Source of the DNA: a virus
IMG/VR virus record: IMGVR_UViG_3300046660_000219
Location: 124,001 to 188,000 of that record
Reading direction: 5' to 3' (one strand)
Length of the DNA stretch: 64,000 nucleotides
The translations under genes and the position numbers were made by a program. Shown piece after piece: positions 48,270 to 56,424 of this stretch. A model generated the notes under the pieces. That model was not told where the DNA came from. It ran no database searches and worked only from the letters and a program-made list of their open reading frames with translations. The stretch's first letter is position 1, and each line of letters opens with the position of its first letter.

Positions 48270-48533
48270 CTACCTTTTCTTCTTGAGACGCTTACGCACC
48301 TCGCTTTCCAGCGCGGAGACAACAGCGTTGTGAATTTCGAGTATGCGCGGGTTACTATCGCCGAGACGTGCGGTTTGCACTAAGGTTTGGACGAGAACGT
48401 CGTCCGTCATGCTCTTAACTTTAAGGATAGTGCTTTCGGCGTTCGCCTGCGTGTTCGCTAGGCGCTTAGCTTCATTGGCGCGAGATTCTTCGCCTTGGGC
48501 TTGGATGACGTCACTCCAGCTATCGAGACTCAT
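48270..48533 (-). CDS. Hypothetical helical protein, 87 residues
   Basis: ATG 48533 follows AAAAGGGTAAGATA. Charged helix with a Lys/Arg end. No family recognised. Confidence 0.65.
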   Translation of the reverse strand: MSLDSWSDVIQAQGEESRANEAKRLANTQANAESTILKVKSMTDDVLVQTLVQTARLGDSNPRILEIHNAVVSALESEVRKRLKKKR

Positions 48534-48537
48534 TATC

Positions 48538-48660
48538 TTACCCTTTTCTGTAGCGCACCACGGTGCGCGCGTTGTTGAAGTACTTGGCCGCAACTTCCCG
48601 GCAGGAGAGTGCGCCACACAGGCCAAACAGCAGGCCGTAGATGATGGGTCCGAAGTGCAT
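48538..48660 (-). CDS. Small hydrophobic protein, 40 residues
   Basis: ATG 48660 follows GAGGTAACTGAC. IIYGLLFGLCGALSC is a likely membrane segment followed by a basic tail. Confidence 0.6.
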   Translation of the reverse strand: MHFGPIIYGLLFGLCGALSCREVAAKYFNNARTVVRYRKG

Positions 48661-48661
48661 G

Positions 48662-48925
48662 TCAGTTACCTCCCATACGAGCGAGAATGATAGCCTTAGC
48701 CTCGTGGCCGACACGTTCCCAGCCCTTGATTTCCTTGTACGACATAGACGTCTGAACGACGGTCGTTTGCACAGCGATATCGTAGAAGGCCAATAACCGT
48801 TCGTTGCTCACGAGCTTGCGCTTGCTGCGCATCTCAGTAAGCGCGACCTGGAAATCTCGTAGCGACATTTCCGTACGATTGGGCTGTTCACGCGTTTCGT
48901 CGTGAGGGCGCATCATGTGCGGCAT
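48662..48925 (-). CDS. Hypothetical protein, 87 residues
   Basis: Helical; stop lies one base before the next start. No family recognised. Confidence 0.65.
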   Translation of the reverse strand: MPHMMRPHDETREQPNRTEMSLRDFQVALTEMRSKRKLVSNERLLAFYDIAVQTTVVQTSMSYKEIKGWERVGHEAKAIILARMGGN

Positions 48926-48933
48926 AGCGTTTC

Positions 48934-49041
48934 CTAGATCAGGTGCAGGCCGCGAGCCACGACGGCGCAGCCTAGAGTGATAAGGGTAGCGCCACCAAGA
49001 ACGGTGCTGGCAGCGCGAGCGATGTAGGCAACGGCACTCAT
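48934..49041 (-). CDS. Small membrane peptide, 35 residues
   Basis: ATG 49041 overlaps the upstream stop (ATGA). STVLGGATLITLGCAVVARG is a membrane segment. Confidence 0.55.
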   Translation of the reverse strand: MSAVAYIARAASTVLGGATLITLGCAVVARGLHLI

Positions 49042-49553
49042 TGTTCGTTCTCCACCAAAGCAGCGCGCTTCTCAGCTAGCCACACTTGCGCAGCGATTTG
49101 CGCCTTGTTCATCCATTGGACGGCATACGCTACGTCCCACGACTTCGGAGCCGACGCCATCGCCAGCTTGCTAATCAGGGTGTACCCGTAATCGTTAAGG
49201 GTACCGTGCACGAAGCAGACGCCGTTCGGGATCTCCGGGTGCGCGTCAACGAACGCGTTTACTTGCTCCTGCACCACCAGCAGCGACTTGTACGCGCCAT
49301 GCGGGTTGAAGTAGTGGAATTGCGCCCGTTGCTTGACGTTCATACCTTTATCGGTCGTCACGGTCTTGCTGATGTCATCCCACGACAACGCCTTACGATT
49401 GCGCGCCAGCTTGAAGTCGTAGCAGTTGGTGCAGCGCCAGCCCTTGCGCATGTCGTCGTTGAAATCCAGCGTATGGGTAACGCGACCCACTTGCGGATAA
49501 CGATCGTTAGGCGGGCAGCACGCGCGGCACGGCATCTTCTTGCTGGTAGACAT
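49038..49553 (-). CDS. Hypothetical protein with Cys pairs, 171 residues
   Basis: CRACC near residue 9 and CTNC near 41 suggest a zinc site; the rest is helical with Trp-rich parts. First gene of promoter P3. No family recognised. Confidence 0.65.
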   Translation of the reverse strand: MSTSKKMPCRACCPPNDRYPQVGRVTHTLDFNDDMRKGWRCTNCYDFKLARNRKALSWDDISKTVTTDKGMNVKQRAQFHYFNPHGAYKSLLVVQEQVNAFVDAHPEIPNGVCFVHGTLNDYGYTLISKLAMASAPKSWDVAYAVQWMNKAQIAAQVWLAEKRAALVENEQ

Positions 49554-49591
49554 GGCGTTGGCCTCCCGGCCGGTTGATCACCTTGACCACC

Positions 49592-49620
49592 CTTGTATAG
49601 GCGCTAACGAGACCTGTCAA
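49592..49620 (-). promoter_or_regulatory. Sigma-70 promoter P3 with upstream palindrome
   Basis: -35 TTGACA (49615-49620), 17 bp, -10 TACAAG (49592-49597). Box TCGGAAATTTTTCCGA at 49627-49642 lies inside a longer near-perfect palindrome (49621-49648) that also holds the stop codon of the upstream gene. Confidence 0.82.
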
Positions 49621-49642
49621 CCCTAGTCGGAAAAATTTCCGA

Positions 49643-50425
49643 CTAGGGGCGCTTATGCGGCTTAACTGGCTTTAACGGTCTAACGGGACGCACCGGTTTA
49701 ACAGGCGGAGCCGGGTCAGGCTTGCGGACTGACTTAGGCCTAGCGTCAACATTCTTGCCGTACACCGGCCGCTCTTTGGTCACGCGCACGGGAGGTGGGT
49801 TACCAAGCGCAGCCTCGCGGCGTACCTTTAATCGCCACAGCAGTTCGCTCTTGTACGCGTTCTTCTGGCGCTCATACAGTGGAAGGAATGCACCAACACC
49901 CCGGTTGTAACACGTCGTCGCCGCAACAAGGCCCTCGACCAAATCAATGTCTTCTTTCTTAGAAATAGTAGCTTCCACTAACAGTGTCAGATCGGTTACC
50001 TTTTCCAAGCGTTCTTGTTCCGCCTCCAACCTGGATTGTCTTTCGCCGCGCGTTTCGTCCTCCGGTCCTGGGCGATTGCTACCATTGGCGATGATGTCGA
50101 AAAACCGCTGATAGTCACCGTCAGCTTCGCCGCTCTTCCGGCGGGCTTTGCGTTCGGCCTTGTCTTGCCGGCTCCATGTACCCTTGTCAGTGGCGAACGC
50201 CGATCCGCTTAAGCTCCAGTGCGACTTTCCGCTACCATTAACAACAGTGTCGTCACTCGGCGCGGCCGTAGTTTCCCCTAGATCTTCTAACACCTTTCGG
50301 CGCAGGGACGTAGGAACGCCCCGCTTTGGGGGCGGGGCGTGCTTCTTTCCGGCGGACACGTCATGAGCGTGGACCTTAGGTGACGCGAGACTTGGATTGC
50401 CTACCTTTTTCACAGGCTTCTTCAT
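49643..50425 (-). CDS. Protein with Lys/Pro tails at both ends, 260 residues
   Basis: ATG 50425 has TAGGAGC 11 bases upstream. N-terminus MKKPVKKV and C-terminus with PVKPVRPVRPLKPVKPHKRP flank a helical, highly charged middle. The tail is the most extreme of the set on phage DNA proteins. Function unknown; a nucleic-acid or assembly scaffold role is plausible. Confidence 0.7.
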   Translation of the reverse strand: MKKPVKKVGNPSLASPKVHAHDVSAGKKHAPPPKRGVPTSLRRKVLEDLGETTAAPSDDTVVNGSGKSHWSLSGSAFATDKGTWSRQDKAERKARRKSGEADGDYQRFFDIIANGSNRPGPEDETRGERQSRLEAEQERLEKVTDLTLLVEATISKKEDIDLVEGLVAATTCYNRGVGAFLPLYERQKNAYKSELLWRLKVRREAALGNPPPVRVTKERPVYGKNVDARPKSVRKPDPAPPVKPVRPVRPLKPVKPHKRP

Positions 50426-50480
50426 TGGCGCGAATGCTCCTAATCGATAGCCAGACAATACACGCCTTCTCGTGGCGTGT

Positions 50481-50693
50481 CTAATGCCGGGTTTGTGGCA
50501 ACACGTAGTGCCCAATGACAAGTGCACCGCCCCAGGTCATTTGAACGCTGGCGGCAAACGGACTCGCGTTAGTTGCGGCGACCATGGTTTCGTAGAAGCG
50601 AAGGGCGGCCAAACCGTCATCGTAGGCCGCGCAAATCACTTGTACGAGGTCACCGCAACTAGCGCGGGCGGTAACAGTAAACAGCTCTTCCAC
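50481..50693 (-). CDS. Hypothetical small protein, 70 residues
   Basis: Beta/alpha. Similar in pattern to its neighbour (T-TARA, then an Ala-rich helix), possibly a diverged duplicate. Overlaps the neighbour by one base. Confidence 0.6.
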   Translation of the reverse strand: MEELFTVTARASCGDLVQVICAAYDDGLAALRFYETMVAATNASPFAASVQMTWGGALVIGHYVLPQTRH

Positions 50694-50896
50694 TAGACGG
50701 CGACGCCGCTTTTACAGAAGACCGCTAGCACGCGATCTTCACTGTCAGTCAGCCGCACGTCGGTAATAGTAGAACCAGACAGCAGGCCAAGTAGCATGTA
50801 GCTGCCGAAGTGTGTAGCGGCATCGGCCGAGTCGGTGTACGTCTGTGAGGTCGCGCTAGTAGTGGAGCGCGCCTCCAGCGTGTAGGTGAGAGCCAT
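50693..50896 (-). CDS. Hypothetical small protein, 67 residues
   Basis: Thr/Ser-rich N-terminus, hydrophobic strands at the end. See previous gene. No family recognised. Confidence 0.6.
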   Translation of the reverse strand: MALTYTLEARSTTSATSQTYTDSADAATHFGSYMLLGLLSGSTITDVRLTDSEDRVLAVFCKSGVAV

Positions 50897-50911
50897 AAGA
50901 AAAACCTTTCC

Positions 50912-51043
50912 TTAGAAGACAGCGCGGAAGGCCGCGATGATACCGACCCACGAGCCGATCACGGCGGCCAGCACGAAGACGCGCGACCAGTGGATGCGCT
51001 GATGAAGCGGAGCGCGCACGGTCTCGACGATAGTGACGTTCAT
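50912..51043 (-). CDS. Small membrane protein, 43 residues
   Basis: ATG 51043 has AAAGGAGCTACCATT upstream. RVFVLAAVIGSWVGIIAAF is a membrane segment near the C-terminus. Confidence 0.65.
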   Translation of the reverse strand: MNVTIVETVRAPLHQRIHWSRVFVLAAVIGSWVGIIAAFRAVF

Positions 51044-51072
51044 AATGGTAGCTCCTTTGTTTATGTGTTCTA

Positions 51073-51119
51073 ACAGTCTGGACAGCCGGGTGGCGCGCCA
51101 CCCGGCAAACGAGAACGTT
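51073..51119 (-). repeat. Dispersed gene-end hairpin element, copy 4
   Basis: TCTGGACA, perfect stem GCCGGGTGGCG / CGCCACCCGGC, then AAACGAGAACGTTA, where TTA is the (complementary) stop codon of the upstream gene. Confidence 0.75.
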
Positions 51120-51444
51120 AGGCGTAGTGATATTCGCCGCACATATCGGAGTGTTGGCGGCCATTGTCGGGACAACCGCACGGACGGTAATCGTTCTCTT
51201 CGTAGAACGGTTGCGGCTCGTTAAAAGCGCCTTCTCGTTCTAAGGCCGCGTACAGCGCCGACTGATACAGCATGTCGCGTACGCTGGCGTCGTCTTGCGA
51301 AAGGTAGGCTCGCACGTGGTTGTCATGAAAGCCCATGTGGCCCTCGATCACGTCCACGTCCCACGAACGCTTGCGATCGGCTTCCGTGATGACCGGCAGA
51401 AAACCGATCGGTCCCAGAGCTTCAAGTTCGGCGACGGTTTGCAT
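51118..51444 (-). CDS. Hypothetical protein, 108 residues
   Basis: C-terminus has Cys/His (CGCPDNGRQHSDMCGEYHYA), a possible zinc site. Ends EYHYA, like the neighbour's EYRYA. No family recognised. Confidence 0.65.
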   Translation of the reverse strand: MQTVAELEALGPIGFLPVITEADRKRSWDVDVIEGHMGFHDNHVRAYLSQDDASVRDMLYQSALYAALEREGAFNEPQPFYEENDYRPCGCPDNGRQHSDMCGEYHYA

Positions 51445-51471
51445 CGAAGTGTGTCCTTAGAAAAAGATAAC

Positions 51472-51519
51472 AACTTGGACAGTTAGCGGGACGCGTCCCG
51501 CTAACCAACGAAGCCGTTA
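51472..51519 (-). repeat. Dispersed gene-end hairpin element, copy 5
   Basis: CTTGGACA, perfect 12-bp stem GTTAGCGGGACG with its complement and no loop gap, then CAACGAAGCCGTTA ending on the stop codon. Confidence 0.75.
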
Positions 51520-51738
51520 GGCATAGCGGTATTCATCGAATTCGATGGCCCAACCACGCGAGGCTTGCGCACCGCTCATGTAGTGATCGAACTCGTTGCG
51601 AATGTCCGCGATTTGCGGGAGCAAGCCAGTCGAACCCGTTTCCCGAAACTTGCGCAGCATTGCCGCCATCTCTATGCGAGCCATGCGGGCACGATTAAGG
51701 TAGTGAGCTATCCAGCGACGATGCGAGTAGTCAGACAT
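51517..51738 (-). CDS. Hypothetical protein, 73 residues
   Basis: Basic helical N-terminus, acidic C-terminus ending DEYRYA. First gene of promoter P4. No family recognised. Confidence 0.65.
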   Translation of the reverse strand: MSDYSHRRWIAHYLNRARMARIEMAAMLRKFRETGSTGLLPQIADIRNEFDHYMSGAQASRGWAIEFDEYRYA

Positions 51739-51769
51739 GGTGGTGAGTCCGTGTTGCGTTGTTGAAGCC

Positions 51770-51798
51770 TATGTAAACCCGTTAACCGGCACTGTCAA
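51770..51798 (-). promoter_or_regulatory. Sigma-70 promoter P4 with upstream box
   Basis: -35 TTGACA (51793-51798), 17 bp, -10 TACATA (51770-51775). Box TAGGAAAAATTGCCTA (minus strand) at 51805-51820, again 6 bp upstream, in the opposite orientation to P1-P3. Confidence 0.78.
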
Positions 51799-51817
51799 GC
51801 CTAGTAGGCAATTTTTC

Positions 51818-52237
51818 CTATTCAGGCCTTACCGCGTAAAGCTTTCCGTCGTCCCCGATGCTAACGACTGTCCCACGTTCCAAGGGTTCGCCAGCTACGA
51901 CCACCCTTGTTTGCGGGCTAACTGCCCATGTGTATGTATATGGCTGCTTACGGATTGGTGTACGCGGATTACGGGCGTTGTACCGCGCTTCGAAGTCATC
52001 GAGCTTAGCGCTAAGAACCGCTGCCCACGCGGTCGTATCGTCGTACACGTCTATATTCGCATTAAGGCTAAGATTTTTACGCTGCGTTGCATCGAGATAG
52101 TGAATACGATCCCCGCCGACGACAAACCTACGACCACCGACGAAATATGCTCTACCTTCATTTCCAGCAAATATGCGAGCGCTTCTGTCGAGAAAATCTG
52201 ACACTGGATCCCAATTTGATTTATACTGATTGCTCAT
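51818..52237 (-). CDS. Hypothetical beta-rich protein, 139 residues
   Basis: Repeating beta segments (AYFVGGRRFVVGGDRIHYLD; TRVVVAGEPLERGTVVSIGD). No family recognised. Its stop overlaps the P4 box region. Confidence 0.65.
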   Translation of the reverse strand: MSNQYKSNWDPVSDFLDRSARIFAGNEGRAYFVGGRRFVVGGDRIHYLDATQRKNLSLNANIDVYDDTTAWAAVLSAKLDDFEARYNARNPRTPIRKQPYTYTWAVSPQTRVVVAGEPLERGTVVSIGDDGKLYAVRPE

Positions 52238-52271
52238 AGTGTCCTACTATTAATGTTGATCCATACGAGAA

Positions 52272-52301
52272 AACCCCAGGAGCAATTCGGCTCCTGGGGT
52301 T
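52272..52301 (-). terminator. Intrinsic terminator
   Basis: AACCCCAGGAGC / GCTCCTGGGGTT with a 6-base loop, then TTTTCTCG on the minus strand. Confidence 0.9.
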
Positions 52302-52328
52302 ACAGTTTATTGATAGAAGAAGTCCAAC

Positions 52329-52970
52329 TTACAGGTTGTTGCCACCTTCCGTGTAATAGCGCGTCTTGCCTATTGCGTCGCCCAACATAGGCGCTGTGAA
52401 TTTCTCACGTCCGACGATCTCGAAAGCTTCTCGTTGACGGTTGTAAATCACCGATGGGCGCGGGTGATCGATAATGTTTTGAATGGTACGAAGTGCGTGT
52501 TGCATGAGAGCTGACGGTTTCATGTGGCGATAACTATACGTCGATTGACCCACAGCCGTGCAGTACCCACTGTGTAATGGTACATGATTTTCATCATAGT
52601 AGTGGCTTGTAGGTTTAACCGAAGTCCACGCATTCCCGTAACGGCTTGTAGGTGTCACCGAAGTCCACTCATCCATGTGGTCGGCGTAGTAACTACGCTG
52701 TGTTATTGATGGCCGTCGTCGCTGTTTTGCAACGTACGTTTTGTAGTCCACGATATGACCATTCGGAAACACCACGTCCGCATACATTACAGCATCCCCA
52801 ATAGTTGCTACCCCGCGTAGCCATTGATTATACTGTTCTCGCACAGACATACGCTGGCTCTCTGCTATGTCGTAGCGAACCTTAGCCTCGTTGTGTGCTT
52901 TGTCGAACAGTTCAATCACCACCGGGCTGTGGGATAGCGGATCCGTTACCTTTATCAGTATGCTATACAT
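52329..52970 (-). CDS. Hypothetical protein, 213 residues
   Basis: ATG 52970 has GGGAACTAGAC upstream. Contains a short internal repeat (WTSVTPTSRYGNA, WTSVKPTSHYYDE) near residue 105. No family recognised. Confidence 0.65.
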   Translation of the reverse strand: MYSILIKVTDPLSHSPVVIELFDKAHNEAKVRYDIAESQRMSVREQYNQWLRGVATIGDAVMYADVVFPNGHIVDYKTYVAKQRRRPSITQRSYYADHMDEWTSVTPTSRYGNAWTSVKPTSHYYDENHVPLHSGYCTAVGQSTYSYRHMKPSALMQHALRTIQNIIDHPRPSVIYNRQREAFEIVGREKFTAPMLGDAIGKTRYYTEGGNNL

Positions 52971-52997
52971 GTCTAGTTCCCGATGTTTGCAGTGATC

Positions 52998-53026
52998 AGT
53001 ATAGCACACGCCTAATGCAGCACCAA
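52998..53026 (-). promoter_or_regulatory. Sigma-70-type promoter of the 213-residue gene
   Basis: -35 TTGGTG (53021-53026), 17 bp, -10 TATACT (52998-53003). Confidence 0.6.
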
Positions 53027-53030
53027 ATCC

Positions 53031-54317
53031 CTACGCCACCAGTGACAGACGCGGTTCCAATTTACCGCGTGTCAGGTACTTCTCTTCTAATGCTGACGCA
53101 CCTAGCGGTAACAGGGGCACGACATGCTGGTCAAACCACCACTCTTCGCTAGCGTCAGGGAAGTAGGCCTTGTACATGCGTCGCGCTACTGTTTCATCGA
53201 GAGCCTTGACCTCTTCGATCAAGCCAAAGCGGCCGGGACGCAACAGCGCAGGATCTAGTGTTTCCAGACGGTTTGTCGTAATAGCTAGCATACGACCTTC
53301 TCGCGAGGCAATCCCGTCGAAGGCGTTGAGTACACCACCAAGAGTAAGTTCCCCTTCGCGGCGCTCTTTCTTTTTCTCGTCAAGCAGCCCTTTTGTGGAG
53401 ACACTACCCTTACGAGGAAGATCGTCGTCAGCTTTAGCGGCCTTGCGCTTGTGCACGACCTCATGCGTGTCGATGTCCTCAATCACACCAAAACCGTTCG
53501 GGCCGATACCATTCACCGCCGATTGTAAGCCAGCGTCACCGCCAACCTGAGACAGATTGATGATGTAGATGGATCGGTTGATTGCACCAGCGAACGCCGC
53601 AATCAACGTGCTCTTGCCGGTACCGGGTTGGCCAAAGAAACAGTAGCCACGACGATATGGCGTTCCACGCGATCGGTAGACCTCTTTGCTGACGCAGAAC
53701 TCCCGCATGTCGTTGAGAATACGCGCCTTGGTCTCCTCATCCATGAAAATAGTATCTAGCGAGCGCTTGTACTTGTGATCGATCAATATGTAGCCCTTGC
53801 CGTCCCAGTAATGCACCTTCAGCGTATCCGTGCCTTCATGCAGATCTCGGGCGGCTTGAATCAGGTCGCGAATAGGCTGCTGAGAGCGCCCGATAGTGCG
53901 AAGAACGATGTCCCCGCGCCGACGTCCTCCGAACAGTGAACCTAGGCCGCCCTCATCTTTAAAAACGCGGTTGATCAGGATGATGCTACCTTTATGCCAG
54001 ATAACATGCCAGCCCGTACCGATCGTAACGCTCCACGTCCACTGCATTTGGCTGTAGTCGTAGTTTTCGGTCATCATGAGTTCGCGTGAGTTATTGGCCT
54101 TGTTCTCACGTGCCAACCACGCGCTCATCATACCGTAAACGTCGTCTTCACTGTGCAGCGTCATGGTCACGGTGAAGAAATACAAGAACGCCGACCAGAT
54201 TTTGGCGGGAACAGCCTTGAGGCTGTACGTGACCGTACCGGCGATGGTTGCACCAACCAAGCCCACTAGCATTTGGTTGGTCTGAAATTGGTTAGCTACC
54301 CAACTGAAAAGCGACAT
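53031..54317 (-). CDS. BCS1-type membrane AAA+ ATPase
   Basis: 428 residues. Hydrophobic segment at about 17-35, then a BCS1-specific region (70-210) and AAA+ core: RGTPYRRGYCFFGQPGTGKS (217-236, Walker A), VIEDIDT (278-284, Walker B), GGVLNAFDGI then TTNRLETLDPALLRPGRFG (347-365, sensor and arginine finger). BCS1 in mitochondria translocates folded proteins across a membrane. Phages carry few such proteins; possible jobs are remodelling or extracting host membrane proteins. A basic insertion (residues 288-322) is unusual. Confidence 0.88.
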   Translation of the reverse strand: MSLFSWVANQFQTNQMLVGLVGATIAGTVTYSLKAVPAKIWSAFLYFFTVTMTLHSEDDVYGMMSAWLARENKANNSRELMMTENYDYSQMQWTWSVTIGTGWHVIWHKGSIILINRVFKDEGGLGSLFGGRRRGDIVLRTIGRSQQPIRDLIQAARDLHEGTDTLKVHYWDGKGYILIDHKYKRSLDTIFMDEETKARILNDMREFCVSKEVYRSRGTPYRRGYCFFGQPGTGKSTLIAAFAGAINRSIYIINLSQVGGDAGLQSAVNGIGPNGFGVIEDIDTHEVVHKRKAAKADDDLPRKGSVSTKGLLDEKKKERREGELTLGGVLNAFDGIASREGRMLAITTNRLETLDPALLRPGRFGLIEEVKALDETVARRMYKAYFPDASEEWWFDQHVVPLLPLGASALEEKYLTRGKLEPRLSLVA

Positions 54318-54333
54318 CTCTATTTCCTAAATG

Positions 54334-54750
54334 CTAGTGAGGTCTCGTGGGGAACATGTAGATTACGCGGACGTTTTGGTTTTCGGCCCACTCGATTTCC
54401 CTTAGCGTGCTTTCACCCAAATAATTACCAGGATTGACCACGAAGATCATGTCGCTCATGGCGATCTTGTCAAAGTGTAGACTGTCGAGATCGCGCTTGG
54501 CCTGACAGTCGCCACCGTCACTAGTTAGAAACATCGCGCCAGTGGGAGAATCTGCGTGACCAAAACAAAATAAAGGTAGAACAATAGCACCGGACAACGA
54601 CAGATGCATTGGAGCTAATGCGTGCGCTTCAGGAAAGCGTGAAGAGCCACACAGCGTAATTACCATGCGCTTGTGAGTTTGTTCAACCTCTCGCGTATCC
54701 ATAGCGTTCATGGCGGCAGAAATCTCTTTGATAGGAAAACCGGGCGGCAT
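54334..54750 (-). CDS. Nucleoside 2-deoxyribosyltransferase/SLOG-like protein
   Basis: 138 residues; ATG 54750 follows AAAGGTATAAAC. VITLCGSSRFPEAH near the start and KIAMSDMIFVVNPGNYLGES with TLREIEWA match the nucleoside deoxyribosyltransferase-like group, in which the Asp/Glu residues bind the sugar. Could salvage or cleave nucleotides. Confidence 0.7.
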   Translation of the reverse strand: MPPGFPIKEISAAMNAMDTREVEQTHKRMVITLCGSSRFPEAHALAPMHLSLSGAIVLPLFCFGHADSPTGAMFLTSDGGDCQAKRDLDSLHFDKIAMSDMIFVVNPGNYLGESTLREIEWAENQNVRVIYMFPTRPH

Positions 54751-54752
54751 GT

Positions 54753-55202
54753 TTATACCTTTACAGGTGTGACTAGATCGAGTAACCGCGTCCTGACGGC
54801 ATCCCAATCGACCGGCAAGGCGGAACGGTAAAGAATAGTAGCGTAACCACGTAGCGGTCGTAACCCAGGTCTGATGAAAGCGTCTGTGAACATCGGCACG
54901 CCGTTCGCCACTCCGACGATACCGTCAAGAACACCCATGAAACCACCGTCGATTAGGTAGACCTGGGCATTTGTCACGGTAGCCAAGGACATCTGACTTG
55001 CCAGCTTGGGACTGCCTAAGTAGTGTTTGCCGTACGCTTCTGGACTCAACAGGATTGCCGCGACCGTTCCTGTATGCATGAGAGACGACAATGACACCAA
55101 GAAACGATCATGTGTCTCATCAATGGTGTGCGACGGAATCGCCTGCAATACCATTGTTTGCGCCCACTGTATGGCTTCAGGCGCTGGTATGATAGTAGTC
55201 AT
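54753..55202 (-). CDS. Hypothetical protein, 149 residues
   Basis: Alpha/beta with a hydrophobic middle (VYLIDGGFMGVLDGIVGVAN). Overlaps the upstream gene by ATGA-type coupling. No family recognised. Confidence 0.65.
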   Translation of the reverse strand: MTTIIPAPEAIQWAQTMVLQAIPSHTIDETHDRFLVSLSSLMHTGTVAAILLSPEAYGKHYLGSPKLASQMSLATVTNAQVYLIDGGFMGVLDGIVGVANGVPMFTDAFIRPGLRPLRGYATILYRSALPVDWDAVRTRLLDLVTPVKV

Positions 55203-55897
55203 GCCTGTACGTCCTTGCTTATCTTCTCTCTAGCAGCCGCCATTTGCTCAGCTAGGCCCGGCGGGCGTCGTATATCCACAGACACGTTACCATTATCGTG
55301 AACGGTGACGTGCGCATTGGGACCGAAACGTTCGTGCATGTCTTGCTTTAGTGATTGCTTGTGAGCTTCACTTACCAACAAGGCCACGTAGGCGTTGTGA
55401 TGACGCGTTAGCTGTTCGTCCACGGTCAGCGCGTTCATACGCACGAAATCTATGTGTACGTCGTAAGCACGTGCCAGTCGCCCTTCATCAAAATACTGCC
55501 GCCAATGCGCTACTATTTCAGCACCTGTTGCCCCATTGGCTAGCAGTATGCAGCCTTGCCTCTGCATACTGTGTAGGATGCTGTCATTGGCGGACTGATC
55601 GCGACCGTGTTTGTACGCCTCGCTAAGCGTGCGGCCGCCAGTTAGAAAGGTACGAGCACCATGTTGAGTCTTGTCCGCGTACTTAGGGTCGTCGTAATCG
55701 TAGTTAGCTGGGTTGAGCTTGTGTCGTGCGAAGTCAGCGAAAGCCAGATCCGACTCGTAGTCACGATTGCGACGTACAGCCACTTCCGTACCATTACCAC
55801 CACAACGGAAACACGGATCCGGACAAAAATGTGCGTCGGACTCGGGGTCGCAACCAGAGCCAGCACAGCGTGAACAATACTGCTTCCGACCAACCAT
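55199..55897 (-). CDS. Protein with DnaJ-type zinc repeats, 232 residues
   Basis: CSRCAGSG and CFRCGGNG at 8-37 are DnaJ-like CxxCxGxG zinc repeats. The rest is helical. ATG 55897 follows AAAAGGTAATAAAG. May bind unfolded protein or nucleic acid. Confidence 0.65.
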   Translation of the reverse strand: MVGRKQYCSRCAGSGCDPESDAHFCPDPCFRCGGNGTEVAVRRNRDYESDLAFADFARHKLNPANYDYDDPKYADKTQHGARTFLTGGRTLSEAYKHGRDQSANDSILHSMQRQGCILLANGATGAEIVAHWRQYFDEGRLARAYDVHIDFVRMNALTVDEQLTRHHNAYVALLVSEAHKQSLKQDMHERFGPNAHVTVHDNGNVSVDIRRPPGLAEQMAAAREKISKDVQA

Positions 55898-55902
55898 CTT
55901 TA

Positions 55903-56184
55903 TTACCTTTTCTTTGAACGTGACGGTAAATTGGCGCGCGATCGTTCATGTTTACGCTTAAGCCGTGACGTGGCTCGATCTCTGGCTTTACGCACCCTAC
56001 AGTGGGCTTCGGGGCTGAAATAAATACGAGTCAGTGGCGAGTAATCCCAGCCGCTAATCTTGTGTAGAACACGTGCACGATCATCGCTAGACAATTCACC
56101 CAACGCGATCTCAGTAACAACACCACACTGCAATTGTGTTGATATGGGTAAGGAGTTGTACAGGAAGTACATTGTCTCTGACAT
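55903..56184 (-). CDS. Hypothetical basic protein, 93 residues
   Basis: C-terminal 30 residues are Arg/Lys-rich. No family recognised. Confidence 0.6.
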   Translation of the reverse strand: MSETMYFLYNSLPISTQLQCGVVTEIALGELSSDDRARVLHKISGWDYSPLTRIYFSPEAHCRVRKARDRATSRLKRKHERSRANLPSRSKKR

Positions 56185-56194
56185 CTCTAACTAC

Positions 56195-56422
56195 CTATCC
56201 TGGCCCATGGTAGGTGTCCCTCTTGGCGTGATAGGGACATCTGTCATAGGCGGCGCGCTCGGCTTGTAGAGCAGTGATGGCTCGATCTATCAACCGCTGC
56301 GCTTCACTCGAACTCGTACCATTTACGTGGATACGCGTAGACACATTACCACTAAGCGGTACGCGAACGGTTACCGTTAATCCAGGATCATCAGATATCG
56401 TGGAAAGTTCGTTGTGACTCAT
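56195..56422 (-). CDS. Hypothetical protein, 75 residues
   Basis: ATG 56422 with GAGGGAGTTAGTC upstream. Beta-rich then helical. No family recognised. Confidence 0.6.
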   Translation of the reverse strand: MSHNELSTISDDPGLTVTVRVPLSGNVSTRIHVNGTSSSEAQRLIDRAITALQAERAAYDRCPYHAKRDTYHGPG

Positions 56423-56424
56423 GA

